Source: Rhynochetos jubatus (taxonomy: Eukaryota > Chordata > Aves > Eurypygiformes > Rhynochetidae). From it: 64,000 nucleotides of DNA. Location: the NCBI GenBank assembly GCA_027574665.1, contig CM050648.1, forward strand, positions 52,499,200 to 52,563,199, read 5' to 3'. A program made the position numbers and the translations under genes. The notes under the pieces are model-generated. The model worked only from the letters and a program-made list of their open reading frames with translations. It made no database searches and was not told the origin of the DNA. Of this stretch, positions 39,645 through 52,440 are shown piece after piece. Within the stretch, counting starts at the first letter, position 1, and each line of letters starts with the position of its first letter.

Positions 39645-42600
39645 AAACAACAACTGAATGTCAACAACATCTTGTTCAGGAAATGAAATGAGAGTTCAGC
39701 TGGAGCAGGGAAAAGCTACCTCTTCTCAGACCTGAGGCAGCTCTTGTCAAATGTGTTCTGGTGTCCTGAAAAACAAATGTGTCTCAAGTGGTCTTTCCAA
39801 GTGTCAAATGGTTGCCAAGGATGTGGTTTTGCCAACTGGGAGGTGGGAGCCAAGGACATGACTCAATATTGGAAGTTACTACAGGGCAGCTATATTTGGC
39901 GCTGAAGTGAGTAGGTTACAAACTGTTTCTAGGAAGAAAAATTCACAGGATTTTTTTTTTTTTTTTTTTTTTTACCTAATAAGTGCTCTAAATTGGCCTG
40001 ATGATTGTAAAATTTTGAGCTGAAACTTTGGGGGAGAAGAACAAGCAGGACTGAAGTAACATTGTGCTGCAAGCATTGCATCCCCACTGTTTTCTTCCAG
40101 CAAGCATATAGTATCACAGATGTTTCTAAGCTGTTCTGATGCCTACTAAACAACTCATTTTGTCAGATTCTCAGGGCATCTCAACATCAGTGAGTTGAAT
40201 GTCAGACCTCAGAAGCAGCAATGACCACAAACTTATCCCCAAATAACTAGTCAAAGGTAATGAAGAGATTATTAACATGGCTTCAAAGGAGAATCAAGGA
40301 GCCAAGTGGAAAACAGAGAAAGCTCAAAAAGAGCAGACACACAAAGGAAAACGAGATTGACCGACCAGGTCATATCAGAGGTTCTCAACTTGTTTCTGAC
40401 AGTTGTCCCAAATGGATGTCTCGGGAACAGGAATCTCCCAGGCTCCAACAATTTGCAACACACAAATGTTAAGACAGAGTTATTAGGTTTGTATCCAATA
40501 ACCATAAAGGTTGGTGGTTTTTTCTATTTTTTGTTTGTTTGGTTGTTGTTGGGTTTTATTTTTAATTCAAGTTGTGTTTTGAATCCATGTAAACTTTTGG
40601 CATATGCAACATGTTTTAGTAAAGAATTCTACAACTTAGTTGCACGCACTGATAGAGTCACCTTCCTTTAGTTATTTTGAATGTCTCTTCTCACCTTGCC
40701 CATTAAAAACTCAGAGGAGTGTGTAAACTTTTAATATCTTCTCAGACATCCATCATATAGGCTGAAGAGTACCATTCTATTTAAATGTTTCATGTAAAGA
40801 CGCTATTTTATAGCTGTGATCATCTTTATAATCATTACCCCAAGCAATGCAAAGTTGGTTTGGACCGGTGCAAAGGTGGAGATAACACAAGTTCTGAAGA
40901 AGGCTTGGGAGAACAAATATCCATAAAGATGTGAGAAATTTCAGCCATGAAGAAAAAATGCAGAAAGGAATGAGGGAAGGTTGGGCTGTTTCCTTATTTG
41001 ATTACACCACCATTACTAGTGTAGAGTAGCTGCAACCAACTCCTACTACAATTACAGTCAATTATTACATTTGTTTTAGAATACTGCTTTGATCAAGAAA
41101 CTACCATATTAGGATCAAAGACAAAGTAGAAAGATTAAAATTCATTAGAAACCCTTTCAAAATATTGCTCAGGAGTTAACAAAAGTTCCAGAAGTGTTGT
41201 GATTTGAAATTTTGACCTTTTTTGTCTCTATCTTGTTTCAAATTTTTCCCAGATGACCTTTTAGAGGTCATCTCATGCAATAGATGGTAATTTTTGCATC
41301 TAGATGGGTTGGTTTGATCTCTCTTGAACACCACATGCTTCCTCAGACTTGATGTCAAATCTTTGAAGTTTTTGCACTGCTACTTTAATAAAAACAACAT
41401 TTTTTCTTATTAGTCGAAACTTTAAAATCATGTAATGTATTTAAATTGTGAATAACTCGACTACAGCTTTGACATTTCTGCATTTTAACAAACTGAGTTT
41501 GCTCTACATTTTTGTTGACTGATAGCTCAAGAAAACTTTTTTGGCATTTGAGCTCTTTACCCTTTTATACATACAGCTTTATTCAGGAAAAAAAAAAAAA
41601 GAGAGAGAGAGAAAAAAACCTCAAAGTCAAGTCATAAATCTTTCTCTAAAATCAGTAACAGCAAAAATAATAAATGATTCTAGACCTTCATTCATACATA
41701 TCTTGTTTTCTAAAGAAAAAAGTTTTAACTTTTATTAGGATGTTCACACAAAAGCTGCAACATCATGGGCAGTATCAGAATCGCATAGTAAAGCTGAGAT
41801 GTAAACTACAGGATATTTATTCAGCATTTGGAATCATTACTCATTCAGGAACTACTTATAGAGTATGGACTGCTGCTGGGGAACACTCCCTACTGCAAGC
41901 AGTCTGCATGGCTTTAGTAAGATCCTGCTTGCATAGCTCCCTTTTTAACTCTCATGAATGGAAACTCCCCATTATGACTTCAAAAATAGGGGGGTTTTAA
42001 GTAGTAAAATTTCATGAACACTGTATCAGGAAAGACATAAATCATATCTCATAGAAACAGACAACCAGCCTAAGCCATATCATGAATCTATGACATAGCT
42101 CACACGGATTTCCCTGCAAGATGAAATCTGAGGGATTCTCTCGTCTGACAGCCATTCCTGCCATTCAGCATTAAACCCTATTTCTTTGGTGTTTGTAGAT
42201 TAAATAGCGATACCTATCTTCCAGACCTTCCCCAAGCATCCCAACAGATAAGAGGTTTTTCCAACAGGCAAGGATTGAGATTTCTATCTGCAAGCATTAT
42301 GTATATGCAATTGAACTGTGTCCTCTACTTTAAGACAAAATACTTTAAAGTACAGAAACTGAGGCATGAGCATATATAACAAATTGTGATTCCTGACATG
42401 CTGTGAAGTCATCCTGTAAGTAGTTCTACAAAAAAAAAAAAAAAAGGAGAGTTTAAAATTCCTGTACCAGTGCTAAACAAACCTAAAATTATTAATCTTA
42501 CACAAATATGTTATTGAAAACCTGACCATGGATAACATTCACTCCTATGTACCCTGATGTATAGCTTTGAAAGGGATTGATTAGCATGGGGCTTAAACGC

Positions 42601-43670
42601 CCTAAAGTGGAAATCTTCTCGCCACTGTTGGTCATGAGGATGAAACAGAGAACAACAGAGAATGTAAAGTCAGTTACAGAATTAATATTCTAAACCTACT
42701 TCACTGAGAACACATCAAGCCACACTGTATGTTATTCTACACTTGACCAATTTAAAATTTATCTCTATCCCTAATATCAGCCAGAGAGATTTATCACTTC
42801 TCAAAGTCAGAAAATCTCCTGTAAACTAAACCATATGGTGGTAACTGCTAAAAATGGCCATAAGAAGGAAAACATCTGCCCTTATCCCCAAACCTATTTT
42901 TTTTCAGCTGTGTACATCTTACTGAATTGTGTATAAATCTGAAAGGCAATAGAGGTGATTCTATATAAATATAACCATTTTTGAATGGAGAAGGAAAAAC
43001 AAGGTCCTTGACCTGAAGATCTTGCGTTCTGAAGAAAGGACATATAAAAGTTAAGAATTCTCAAGGGCACACGGGGTAGGCAAGAAAGCTGAATACAAGG
43101 TTAGGCTGACTTAGAATCTGATCAGTGGAAAGGAAGGTGGATTCAACAGTAATATTTTTGAAATTTTAATTAAAAAAATTGACTGAACAATGTAGCAATG
43201 AATTGCCCAAGCTTGTACAAACATGCAACTTAGGAAAGCATCACCATGATCAAGTTCATCATCAGTTCATCAGTGTAATGTACTAGATGGCTTTCTCATA
43301 AGATCCATCTCAATGAACTAATCCAATTGCACCTTAAATATTAATTGGATTTTTTACTCCCCCTAGTCACACTAGAGAGGCAGTGGAGAGTGCAGTCATA
43401 AAGGTGATGAGAGAGAGAAGACAGCTCAAATCACTTTCCTGTATTCAAAAATCAGAGAGAAGCTGATATCCCAGATATCTGGGATCATGGGATTGATCAG
43501 TGTTGCATCAGTAAAGTGAAAGAGAAACTGAAGTAGGTGTCAGAGAAATAGTTTCCTCCCAGAAAATCTTCACCTGAAGAGTTATTCTGGAAACCCTGCC
43601 ATAATTAATGGCTTGCCTGGGTGGGGCAATTTGAATTGAGAGAGAGAGTATATTAGTTGGTAAGACCCAG

Positions 43671-43674
<4 letters not shown>
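39645..43674. other. Unique AT-rich sequence with homopolymer tracts
   Basis: I see no gene. Tracts are T23 at 39951-39973, an A-run followed by (GA)n at about 41588-41614, and an A-run near 42430. Open frames of 121 codons (40306-40671) and 108 codons (41674-42000) have no recognisable domains. Confidence 0.5.
39951..39973 (+). repeat. Poly-T tract (T23)
   Basis: An uninterrupted run of 23 T. It lies 0.3 kb beyond the 5' break of the reverse CR1 and is not part of it. Confidence 0.9.

Positions 43675-43709
<35 letters not shown>
43675..43709 (+). repeat. Poly-A tract (A35)
   Basis: An uninterrupted run of 35 A, the longest homopolymer in the window. Upstream sequence does not resemble a known retroposon or a transcript 3' end, and no AATAAA lies within the preceding 30 bases. 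A processed insertion is therefore not supported. Confidence 0.92.
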
Positions 43710-43713
<4 letters not shown>

Positions 43714-46109
43714 TATAAGGTACTGTGTGTGAGGATCAGAGCACATAGTCCTTAATTAATAGAAGGGGTTATACAATGAAGTGTCCTAAGAAGATGAGGG
43801 CCACAGTGCCCTGAAAGAGGGCTTTTCCCTTTGCATTTTGTCTTTCAGGTGACGGGTGTTTTTAGACATGCTAGGTGATATCCATAGCCTCTGAATCATT
43901 CAAGATATTCTGAGGGAGGGAGAGACAGAACAGGACAGGATAGAGAAATTGTAACAAAAAATGTCATTTTCTATATTATTTGTATGATGTTGGTACTTGC
44001 TGCTGCCGTTGTATATCTTTGCTAAAAGATATAAATCAGTTCTAGTAAGGGGTGCCAATAGATTGACCAATTATATGATGAATGACAGACTGATTTATGT
44101 CTGTACTGTCTCCAGTCATGAGTTAGGAAGGCACTGTTGCTAGGAAGCCAAGAGCAGTGAGGATTTCAGCTTCAGTAGGGAAATCTGGATTCATCATGCT
44201 GCATTCTCTAAATCTCTTAACTCCTCAGAGAAAACACATTTGTTTTTCCAATCTGTATATTTGACTTCTTCCTCTGACAGATATACCAAAAACTACCTAG
44301 GTGAATGCACGACCTTACAATAAAATCACAATTAATCTTGAAATATTATTTAAACTCTCTGAAAAGAGCACTTGCCTTGTTTCAAAGGTGTAATATGCCT
44401 TTTTAGTCCTAGACCTGGCAACTAATATAATCACAGAGTTAAGCTGATACCAGAAAGAAAAGAATAATCTGGGGTCTTAAACTTACCATTAGGATCTAAG
44501 AAAAAAGCTTCATTTTTCAAACGGTCTGAGCAATAAACAGCTGCAGTCTAGGTCAAAGAAAGAGCTCTGAAAACCAGATAATTATTTTCAGTACCTAAAT
44601 ATGAATTTGAAAGCCAATGCGATGTTTGAAAGTCAATAAGAATATTTTAAGTTCTTTAAAAATCTGACCTTAACCTTAAGCTCCTGTTTTTCTACAGGTC
44701 ATATCTGGAAGAGCTTAACTTTTCAAATCTTCTGGGCACCAGTGGTCCAGCTGGACATGCTGTAATTCATGGGCACTCTGCTTTCCTCAGCAGAAGGCCA
44801 AAGGTGTCTCAGGTTAGCGTTGCAGAAAGACACTCTGGTCTTGAATTTTAAGAGTTATTTACATTGCCTGGGAAATTATGATTTTTCTTTTGGCCATGAT
44901 ATCTCTGGTCCAACACTGTCTTGATAACAAGTGGAACCTAGTAATACTTGAAGAGGATGTGAAGTTTGGCAAAGGAGTCTGGATGAGGCTGAAAAGCTAC
45001 GGTACAAGTCCCACAAGGCAAAGCTATAATTTCCTGCAGGAAACACAAATTAAGGTCATTTCCAAACCTCATTTTCCATTGCAAACAATTTTGACAGACA
45101 AAGATTGACCAGTCATTCAGTTACACGTATTTTTCAAAACAGTGTTTCCCAAACTTCTTAATTATAACCACTGTCATTCATTGCTCAAAAATGTCTCCAG
45201 ATCATCATTCAAACTCTTAGCTGGAAACCTTCTGCTATCAATAGGATTCTGAAGATCATCTCGGGAAGTAGGAGTCTACATCTTCATAATGACTTATTAA
45301 TTTGGTCGCAAGTTTTAAATATCATCATTGGAAAAAACAGAGAGTGGTAAATTATTTTTCACTGTTGTTACTGTTTATGTTGTGAGATACTGGGAGGAGT
45401 AACAGACAGGGGAAGGAAGGACGGAGGATTGCATTAAAGTGTATGTTCAAGGATATATTAATGTAGGTAAAATTTAAAAAATATGTCAGCCTATAAAATT
45501 TCCTATGAAATACCTTTGGAACAAGGGGAAAAGTGGTATTTGTATAAAATATTCCCAAACATTCAAGTCATCTTCCAAAAGTAACAGAGAAAGTCTAGAT
45601 GTCTCTTTTAAAAGTTTCTCCATGAAAGTTTGAATGTTATTTTTACATCAGTTTTTAGAACAAAATTAGGAGAAACTAAAGCTAAGCCAAAACAAATCAT
45701 GTATGACCTCCACAAAAACTAAATTGGAGCCTGTACATTTATTTCTAAATGATTTTTTTTTTTTGGCTCCTCTTATCTATATGGCCGATAGGCCAAACAA
45801 AATCCCTCAACCGTAACTGAAGCCCAATTAACTAAGATAAATTGTCAAATCACTCCGGAGAGGTGATCAGCATTATTTAATCTTGAAAGTTGAGGCTGTT
45901 GGCCAAAATAGGTATTCCACTAAGTATCACAGAGCATTTGCTATCAAATCCACTATTTGTCTAGCCAAAGTATTTTGTAACGTAGACAGATCTCTTACAG
46001 TTGAGAAACTTTGAAAATACAATCCTAAAGTTCTTACTGTTTCAGACTAAGTCAAAACAGCCAGTGAATGCTCTGCATACATGACTCATTTTTTTCTCCC
46101 AGAAGGAGT
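43710..46109. other. Unique sequence holding a possible small exon
   Basis: No recognisable gene. The only notable item is the splice-bordered open segment at 44698-44812, listed separately. Confidence 0.45.
44698..44812 (+). other. Weak candidate internal exon (115 bp)
   Basis: A good acceptor, with pyrimidines CTCCTGTTTTTCTACAG ending at 44697, is followed by 38 open codons in the second frame (SYLEELNFSNLLG...). At 44813 there is a donor-like CAG|GTTAGC, which is weaker than consensus. The peptide is not recognised and no neighbouring exon is visible. Such combinations arise by chance in 64 kb, so this is a pointer for transcript data and not a gene call. Confidence 0.15.
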
Positions 46110-46490
46110 TATTTCTCCCAGCCACCTTTTCGGTCTTTCTTAGATACATTTAACAGAAATCCCAGTCCTTCAACCTTCCTTTTCCAGCCACTTGTTTCAG
46201 CTGTGGAGCTTCGTTAGTAGAGCCACACAGAGTTGCGCAAAACGGGGCTTATTTACTTTTCCATCAGAGTTTTTGATATTGCCAGTCCGAGATGTTAAAC
46301 ACAGTCTTCCATCACCTTGCCAGCTGCACCTCTGGCGCCTGAGTCTTCCCTTCCAAGACCTACTCAGAAAGTAGCTTTCTTGCACAAACCGGGAGGAGCT
46401 CAATTCAGTGATGAGCTACAGGGAGCTGTGAGGCTCTAAGCTTTGCCATTCAAACCTGGGCGCAGCGATACACTTAATAAAAGTGTGGGC
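46110..46490. promoter_or_regulatory. Small CpG-retaining, higher-GC block, possible regulatory element
   Basis: About nine CpG dinucleotides fall in roughly 370 bases (TTCGGT, CTTCGT, TGCGCA, AACGGG, TCCGAG, GGCGCC, ACCGGG, GGCGCA, AGCGAT), whereas the flanks are nearly CpG-free. At its right edge lies a perfect inverted repeat, ACACTT-AATAA-AAGTGT (46470-46486), which contains a TATA-like core. Open frames of about 60 codons exist on both strands without recognisable products. Possible explanations are a weak promoter or enhancer, a noncoding transcript start, or a young unknown insertion. Confidence 0.25.
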
Positions 46491-48531
46491 ACAGGCATTG
46501 CCCAACTACCATTGTATGCTAGGGTATGCACAATATTAGTCATTGTCAATGAAGGGGACTGCAGGTTTTCAATCCTTACAGTATCCCTCTCTCTGACCTC
46601 TCAACTTTTAAATATTAAATCCCCCTGGAGAGGGTGAAGTACAACTTTCTCTGTGTTGTTTCTGGCAATCAAAGAGTTAAGTTTCAGTTTGTCTCTTCAA
46701 AATATCAAGATTCTTTAAAGATTGTTTATCTTTGGCATTTTGTCTTTGAGTATATTACCTCTCTCTTAATTTTAGTTCTAGTCTCATATTTCCATAATGA
46801 ACTCATGATGTTAGGAACATCAGATATAGTATTTGGTTTTTTAGATAAAAAAGAAGTAACCATGATGCAAAACTAACATGTTAGCTTCTTATTCTGTTTA
46901 TCTATTTATTTGTCAGGGTGAGAAGCCTGTTTATCAGGATTACCTACAGTATAGGAGGTATTACAGCTGTCTCTCATGCATTTCAAATGCAGCCTTCTTA
47001 GCAGCAGTCACAATTTTACAAGAAACACATGTAGAAAACAATACAGAGCAGTCTTTAACCCTTGAAAATCAGATTTCACTAACAGTTTCTCATCTTAAAA
47101 TTACCAGCACTATATTCACTCTTATAATACAAATATTCACAGAATTTTTATGCTTAAAATACTCTTCAGGAATGTATAATAGAAAAACCTATAGGTGCTT
47201 TGCTCTTTGCAAAACTTGATGAAATCTTGTATGCTGAACAGAATTTCAATAGCTTTGCTAACTATGAGAAGTAAATTGGTCCTTCTTTCATGTACACATG
47301 CTGCTTTGCAAGTTCTGCTATGAATTTATTTGTGACTATTAAAGAATGCTCAGGTTATAGAAAAGGATGTTACTGAACTCTTGCATGAGGCAGAGGCGAT
47401 GCAAGGATATTTTTTTCTATGAAGATTTGCTCTTAAACTTGCATTACTGTCTGTATATAAATTCATGGAGCATGAAAAATCTTCAAGATATACATTGTGA
47501 AATAGCCTTGTTCATTTAGTAAGAATATTTGCTCTGCACAGTGGTGATATATGTTAGCTGAAGTATTGACATTAATATTGATTTCAATATGCCCTGGTAG
47601 ACAGAAGAAATTCTGAAAAAGATGAAACAAAGTGTGCAAATCATCTAAGGTTAATAATTATAATTGAAATGTTTTCTTTTTTTCTGCACCATGAATGGGT
47701 TTCCTTTCGCATAGATTTTCTCACTAGCAAGAAAACTTCTCATTTCAACTAAACACCTGTGTCTTCCAATTGTTCTTACTAGAGGAAATAAGACACAACT
47801 TCTCTCAGTCACCATCTATTTTGGGATGAAGTAATCTTCTCTCTTCAGTGACCACAGATGAAGGTTAGATGACTGGATTAATCTGTACACATGACTTTTA
47901 GCTGAATCTTGATGTAATGAATCTTGGTTTTGGTATCTGAAGCCTGGTACTGACTAAGTTGCAGATAAATTAACATTCTGAATATGAGGTTGTGCTGTTT
48001 ACATTCATGGTTTTCTGAGGAGCAAGCATTTAGGCACCTGTTTTAAGAGTCTATCTATCATCATATGATGTACGTATGATGGCCAAGCACAATAAAAATA
48101 TAAAAATGTGCAATATAAAAAATTACTTTTACAAGAATTTCACCAAAAAAAGCTAAACACTGAGTTTCCAGATGAAACCTAAAACTTCAAGTAAAAAATG
48201 GGAAAAAAGAAATGTTGTATTTAAAGAAAAGGATTTGAATGACCATGAGGTCATAAATTCAAGGTGAAGAAGTAGGAAGGACGTACAAGGCCTACAAGAG
48301 TAGTAAACAAAGAAGGTTAAGGGTAGAAAGGGCAATATAGAGTTCTTCAAGTCAACAGAATATATCTATTTCTGTGGATAGATTTAGGATTAGACTTGTA
48401 GGGAGGAAAGAGGGGTTAACAGAACATCAGCCATGAAGTATGTTACTTGAGAGATCTGAGAAGGGGTAAGCCATAAAAAAGCCAAGATGAGAATGAGAAT
48501 GATATAGGTAATGTAGAGCAAATGTGCTGTA
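46491..48531. other. Unique AT-rich sequence, no gene seen
   Basis: The longest open frame is 113 codons (46878-47219, plus), unrecognised and AT-driven. No interspersed repeat is visible. Confidence 0.5.
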
Positions 48532-48972
48532 ATCATAGAAACATAGAATCATAAAAAAGTTTAAGTTGAAAGGGACCTTAAAGATCATCTAGTTCTAAGC
48601 CCCCTGCCATGGGCAGGGACACTCTCCACTAGACCAGGTTGCTCAAAGCCTCATCCAGCCTGGCCTTGAACACTTCCAGGGATGAATCATCTACAGCTTC
48701 TCTGGGCAACCTGTTCCAGTACTTCATCACCTTCATCGTGAAGAATTAGTTCCTGATATCTAATCTAAATCTATCTGCTTTCAGTTTAAACCCATTACCC
48801 CTTGTCCTGTCGCTACAGGCTTGTAAAAAGTCCCTCCCTCAGCTTTCTTGTAGGCCCTTTCAGGTACTGGAAGGCTGCAATAAGGTCTCCCTGAAGCCTT
48901 TTCTTCCCCAGGCTGAACAACTCCAACTCTCTCAGCCTGTGCCCATAGGAGAGGTGCTCCAGCCCTCTGATA
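48532..48972 (-). mobile_element. CR1 LINE retroposon, 5'-truncated, reverse
   Basis: The reversed tail ATCATAGAAACATAGAATCA is at 48532. It is followed by GGGACCTTAAAGATCATCTAG near 48572, GACACTCTCCACTAGACCAG near 48619, AGCCTGGCCTTGAACACTTCC near 48657, CCTTGTCCTGTCGCTACAGG near 48798 and CTCTCAGCCTGTGCCCATAG near 48930. It breaks off at about 48972. The order mirrors the forward copy at 2153-2799, so the two belong to a similar subfamily. It is diverged and inactive. Confidence 0.95.
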
Positions 48973-51900
48973 ATGAAGTACGGTATTATAGACATCATTA
49001 TCCTTCCTTGAATAATTCTAAAACTCAAGGCTTTACTTAATTACTATTCTATTAATAAGGAAAGACACATCTTAAGCTGATATATGATGTGGTAAGGGAA
49101 GGGGCAGCTTCATTTAGCAGGACTTGTTCTCTGCAGAGAACAAAAGCCTTTTGCCTTTATGATTAAATATTCTTCTTTTGACAAAAGCAACTAATTAATT
49201 GCACATATGTTGTAACCTACCCACAAAACCCAAATGGCAAATGCTCTCTGGGCAGATACTTGATGTAAGAGGAAAGAAGGGACTTTCATATTTGTAAAGA
49301 CAAATGACTTCAGTGTCAACTTTAATTCAAAACAATTCTTCCAGAGATTGAAGGCATTCATGACTCAGGGAATGGAAAGGTCCAAACCATGACAAAGAAT
49401 ATTACTTCTGAAATGAGAGACGTGATACAAGTCCCTTGAATGAAACAAAAGAATTATCAGTGAAACTAGCCTTTTTAAAAGTCAATATATTAAGATGCAT
49501 GGAAATAACACGTAGTATCTCTTTATTTTTTCCAGACTTCAGGTTAACAAGGTATTCTATCTCTGTCAGACACGTGAATGTCCACCCTTACTTTTTTCCA
49601 GACCTCACATGGGCAAGTACTGATTTGATTACTGAGAACAGCAAAAAGGTTTGTTTAATTAGCTATTATTTTCATCTGTTTGGGACATAATTCTTATTAA
49701 ATGTATGTACATTATTTATCATCTATTGAAGAACAAGAGTTCTAAAAACTGACTGAAATGAGAAAGAAAAGAGTGGTAGTTTTCTTTGCCAGGCTTGAAT
49801 GATATGGAAGGCAATGCTGTTCAAAGTGCCAGCAGCATATGCCAACTTCAATTAGAATATAAAAAGAAAATCTGTTGTTAAAATATAACAGCACACTTTG
49901 AGAATCTTATATGTGATTATTCTGAACTTAGAGGGCTGAATATTCTTAAGAAATTCTAAGTTTTGACATTTCGTTAAAGCTGTTGTTAAGTATTGGTCTT
50001 ATTGTAGGATTCTCTAAATGAAATACGGTGTCCTGTGCTTTGCATAAGCTCAGAATAGATTATCATAATGATCACTTCTGGCCTGAGAACCTTTCTATCT
50101 GAGAAAGTATTCATTAAAGTTATGATTGCATCTTGTCCTTCCGTGTCACCTTTCCCAGCTAATCCTAGAGTAGGAACGAGATAGCTGCATTTCAAGTGAA
50201 TGTATCAGTGGGTTACAGTGCTCCCTCCCATGAAAGAAGGACAGTGAAGTGCAAAGAGCTTTGCCTCAGAGAGCTTGAGGTCAGTCATATGACAATCATC
50301 TCATGTGAAACTCTTGAGCTTCTCTTTCAGCCAAGCACAGCCCAGAAGTCCTTATTAAAGGAGTCCAGAGCTTCCTTTTTGTGATTTATTCCCTTTACTG
50401 GAATTGGTCAGGAACAACAACCTATGTCTTTGAAGATTTCATGTCTCAGAGACCTAACGTACTGCCCAGAGTGGGCTTGGAATAGGCTCAGACTTCATAT
50501 CTAGGATGAGTACCTACTATCCAGGATACTTTCTAAGAAAAAGTTTGGCTGATCTCCATAGTGTCCACGAAGTTTGTTTAAAGGGACAGAGAGCTGTCAT
50601 GGACTGAGCAGCCCAGTCCATATTAGAGTTTATAATACAAATACAATTTAATCAATCACAGTTCTTTATCTATTATTTTTATGTAAAATACACACTGGCT
50701 ACTTACTGTTTTCTCTGTGGTGCAGTTAAATTGTGTGCTGATAAAATACCATTTGGTTTAAAAAGGTTCCAGAATAATCAGTTGTCTTAGTTGACTCCTA
50801 CCTGTGCATTATAGAGAAAGTTTTAGAAAGTTACCATCACTTACCTTTAATAGTCTAAAAATCTAGAGCATAAATGTCAAATTTTAAATTGTTAGAATTT
50901 TGCTCATGAGATCTTCTAAAATTTATCAAGTGGCAGGACTGTTATTTCTAAGACTTTGGTTTTACATGACATTGCAGGAATGCTTTTGACCCCAGTCAAC
51001 AGAGCCTTATACTTACCTGTTAACCTCCCAAGCATTCCTTAAAGATCTACTGGACACTAAATATGAGGAAAATATTAGGGGGAATAAAACCAGAACCTAG
51101 ATATTCCTGCCAGAATATACACCTAAATACTTTTAGCTAGTATTCAGTTGAAATGCTCATTAAAAGAAGATTTAGAGTTAAAAGTGACATACACAGCAAT
51201 CCCACTTCCTGATCTCTGGCAGACATGGCAGACAAGACTTCTAAGATTATTTTCCTTTCCACACAGGAACACAGCATCTCTTGAGCAGAAGCTGCATGAC
51301 CTGGTCTGCTGCAGAAAAATTTATGTGGTCTCTGTCAGTTTATCCTCTTTCTCTGTGTGATATTAGCAGTAGTGTTTTTCCCCTTTCACTGGTACATTCC
51401 TTTTGTCTGGTTTTGTATCATTTTCTGATTTGCAAGATGTGTTTGTCATACTAAGGTTTCAAAGCTGCTGCTTTTGCATTGGTGACATCAAATGCAAAAA
51501 TTATAAATGAAGCTAATCAAAAATCATTCACAAGTCTCTGCCTTCCCCAAAGAAAAAGGAGCTTTGAATATAAAAGTGTGTAGAGTCTGACTAATGCTGT
51601 CATTTTTCTCATTTCCAGTAAGAATAAAAAAAGAATATCTTTTGTGGGAGTAGATTACCATGAAAATCTTATTTAAAATATAACTCCTGTGTCATATAGA
51701 GCTATCCACACTGTTCAGGGTCAGAATGTTGTACTCAGCCTCTGAATTAATATTCTAGACTGGCAGTACACTTCTTATTACTGTATCCTGAACTTGTCTG
51801 CTAGGACAGTCTCAAGATTCTGTTCCCCAAACTTTCATAAAAAAGAAAAAAGCTGAAACTTCAGCCACAGTATCAAAAAGTCCCTAAGTTAAACTATCTG

Positions 51901-52078
51901 TGTAACCATGATATTCAAATTAAAATCAAAATCACTCAGGGAAACAAAAGCCTTCTAGCAAGCATACAGTCTGACATCAGCAAATTTGATACAAATCACA
52001 AGGAAGCACATGCAAATCTAAGAGCAGATGGTATAGCCAAAGAGACCAGCTTAGTAATTCTGAGTAAAATAACTTACT
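48973..52078. other. Unique AT-rich sequence, no gene seen
   Basis: No recognisable gene or repeat. Open frames are at most 84 codons. Confidence 0.5.
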
Positions 52079-52232
52079 CTGCGGTCAGTTTGGAGTGAAT
52101 GGTTGCTTTTTGCATACATGATGAAGAGGTGTCTCATGCGTGGAGGTTAGAGAAGGTAAATAAAGATACAAAAAAAGCAAGAGAAACAAAGGGAAGTGAA
52201 CTAAAAGATAGTTAAGCCTAATTAACATCCAG

Positions 52233-52440
52233 TATAAAACACTCATCCAGGCCCCAGGCCACAGAAGGAGGGAGAGGAGGGAAAAGGAGGGGAGAGAGAA
52301 GTGGCAGCAGGAGAAGGGTGGCTACTTCAGACCCCAGCAGCTCCATCACCAAGAATTATACCTCTCCAGCTGTAGGGCTAGTGCCCTGGGAAGGCAGCAA
52401 AGAGGTTGCAACAGATGGAGAAGTTGCCCCAGTGTCAGGG
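52233..52440 (+). promoter_or_regulatory. TATA box plus purine-rich, higher-GC block; possible promoter or unknown LTR
   Basis: A perfect TATAAAA (52233-52239) stands about 25 bases before a GC-richer segment. That segment contains an unbroken purine run of 39 bases (52263-52301, GGAGGGAGAGGAGGG type) and then CAGCAGGAGAAGG. The first ATG downstream (52413) opens only a 29-codon frame. This TATA-then-leader layout fits a promoter or the U3/R junction of an unrecognised LTR. No TG...CA ends or duplications could be set. The function is inferred from layout only. Confidence 0.22.

Noticed and set aside
43675..43709. A35 run considered as the tail of a processed pseudogene
   Set aside because: No poly-A signal precedes it and no gene-like body or target duplication is visible.
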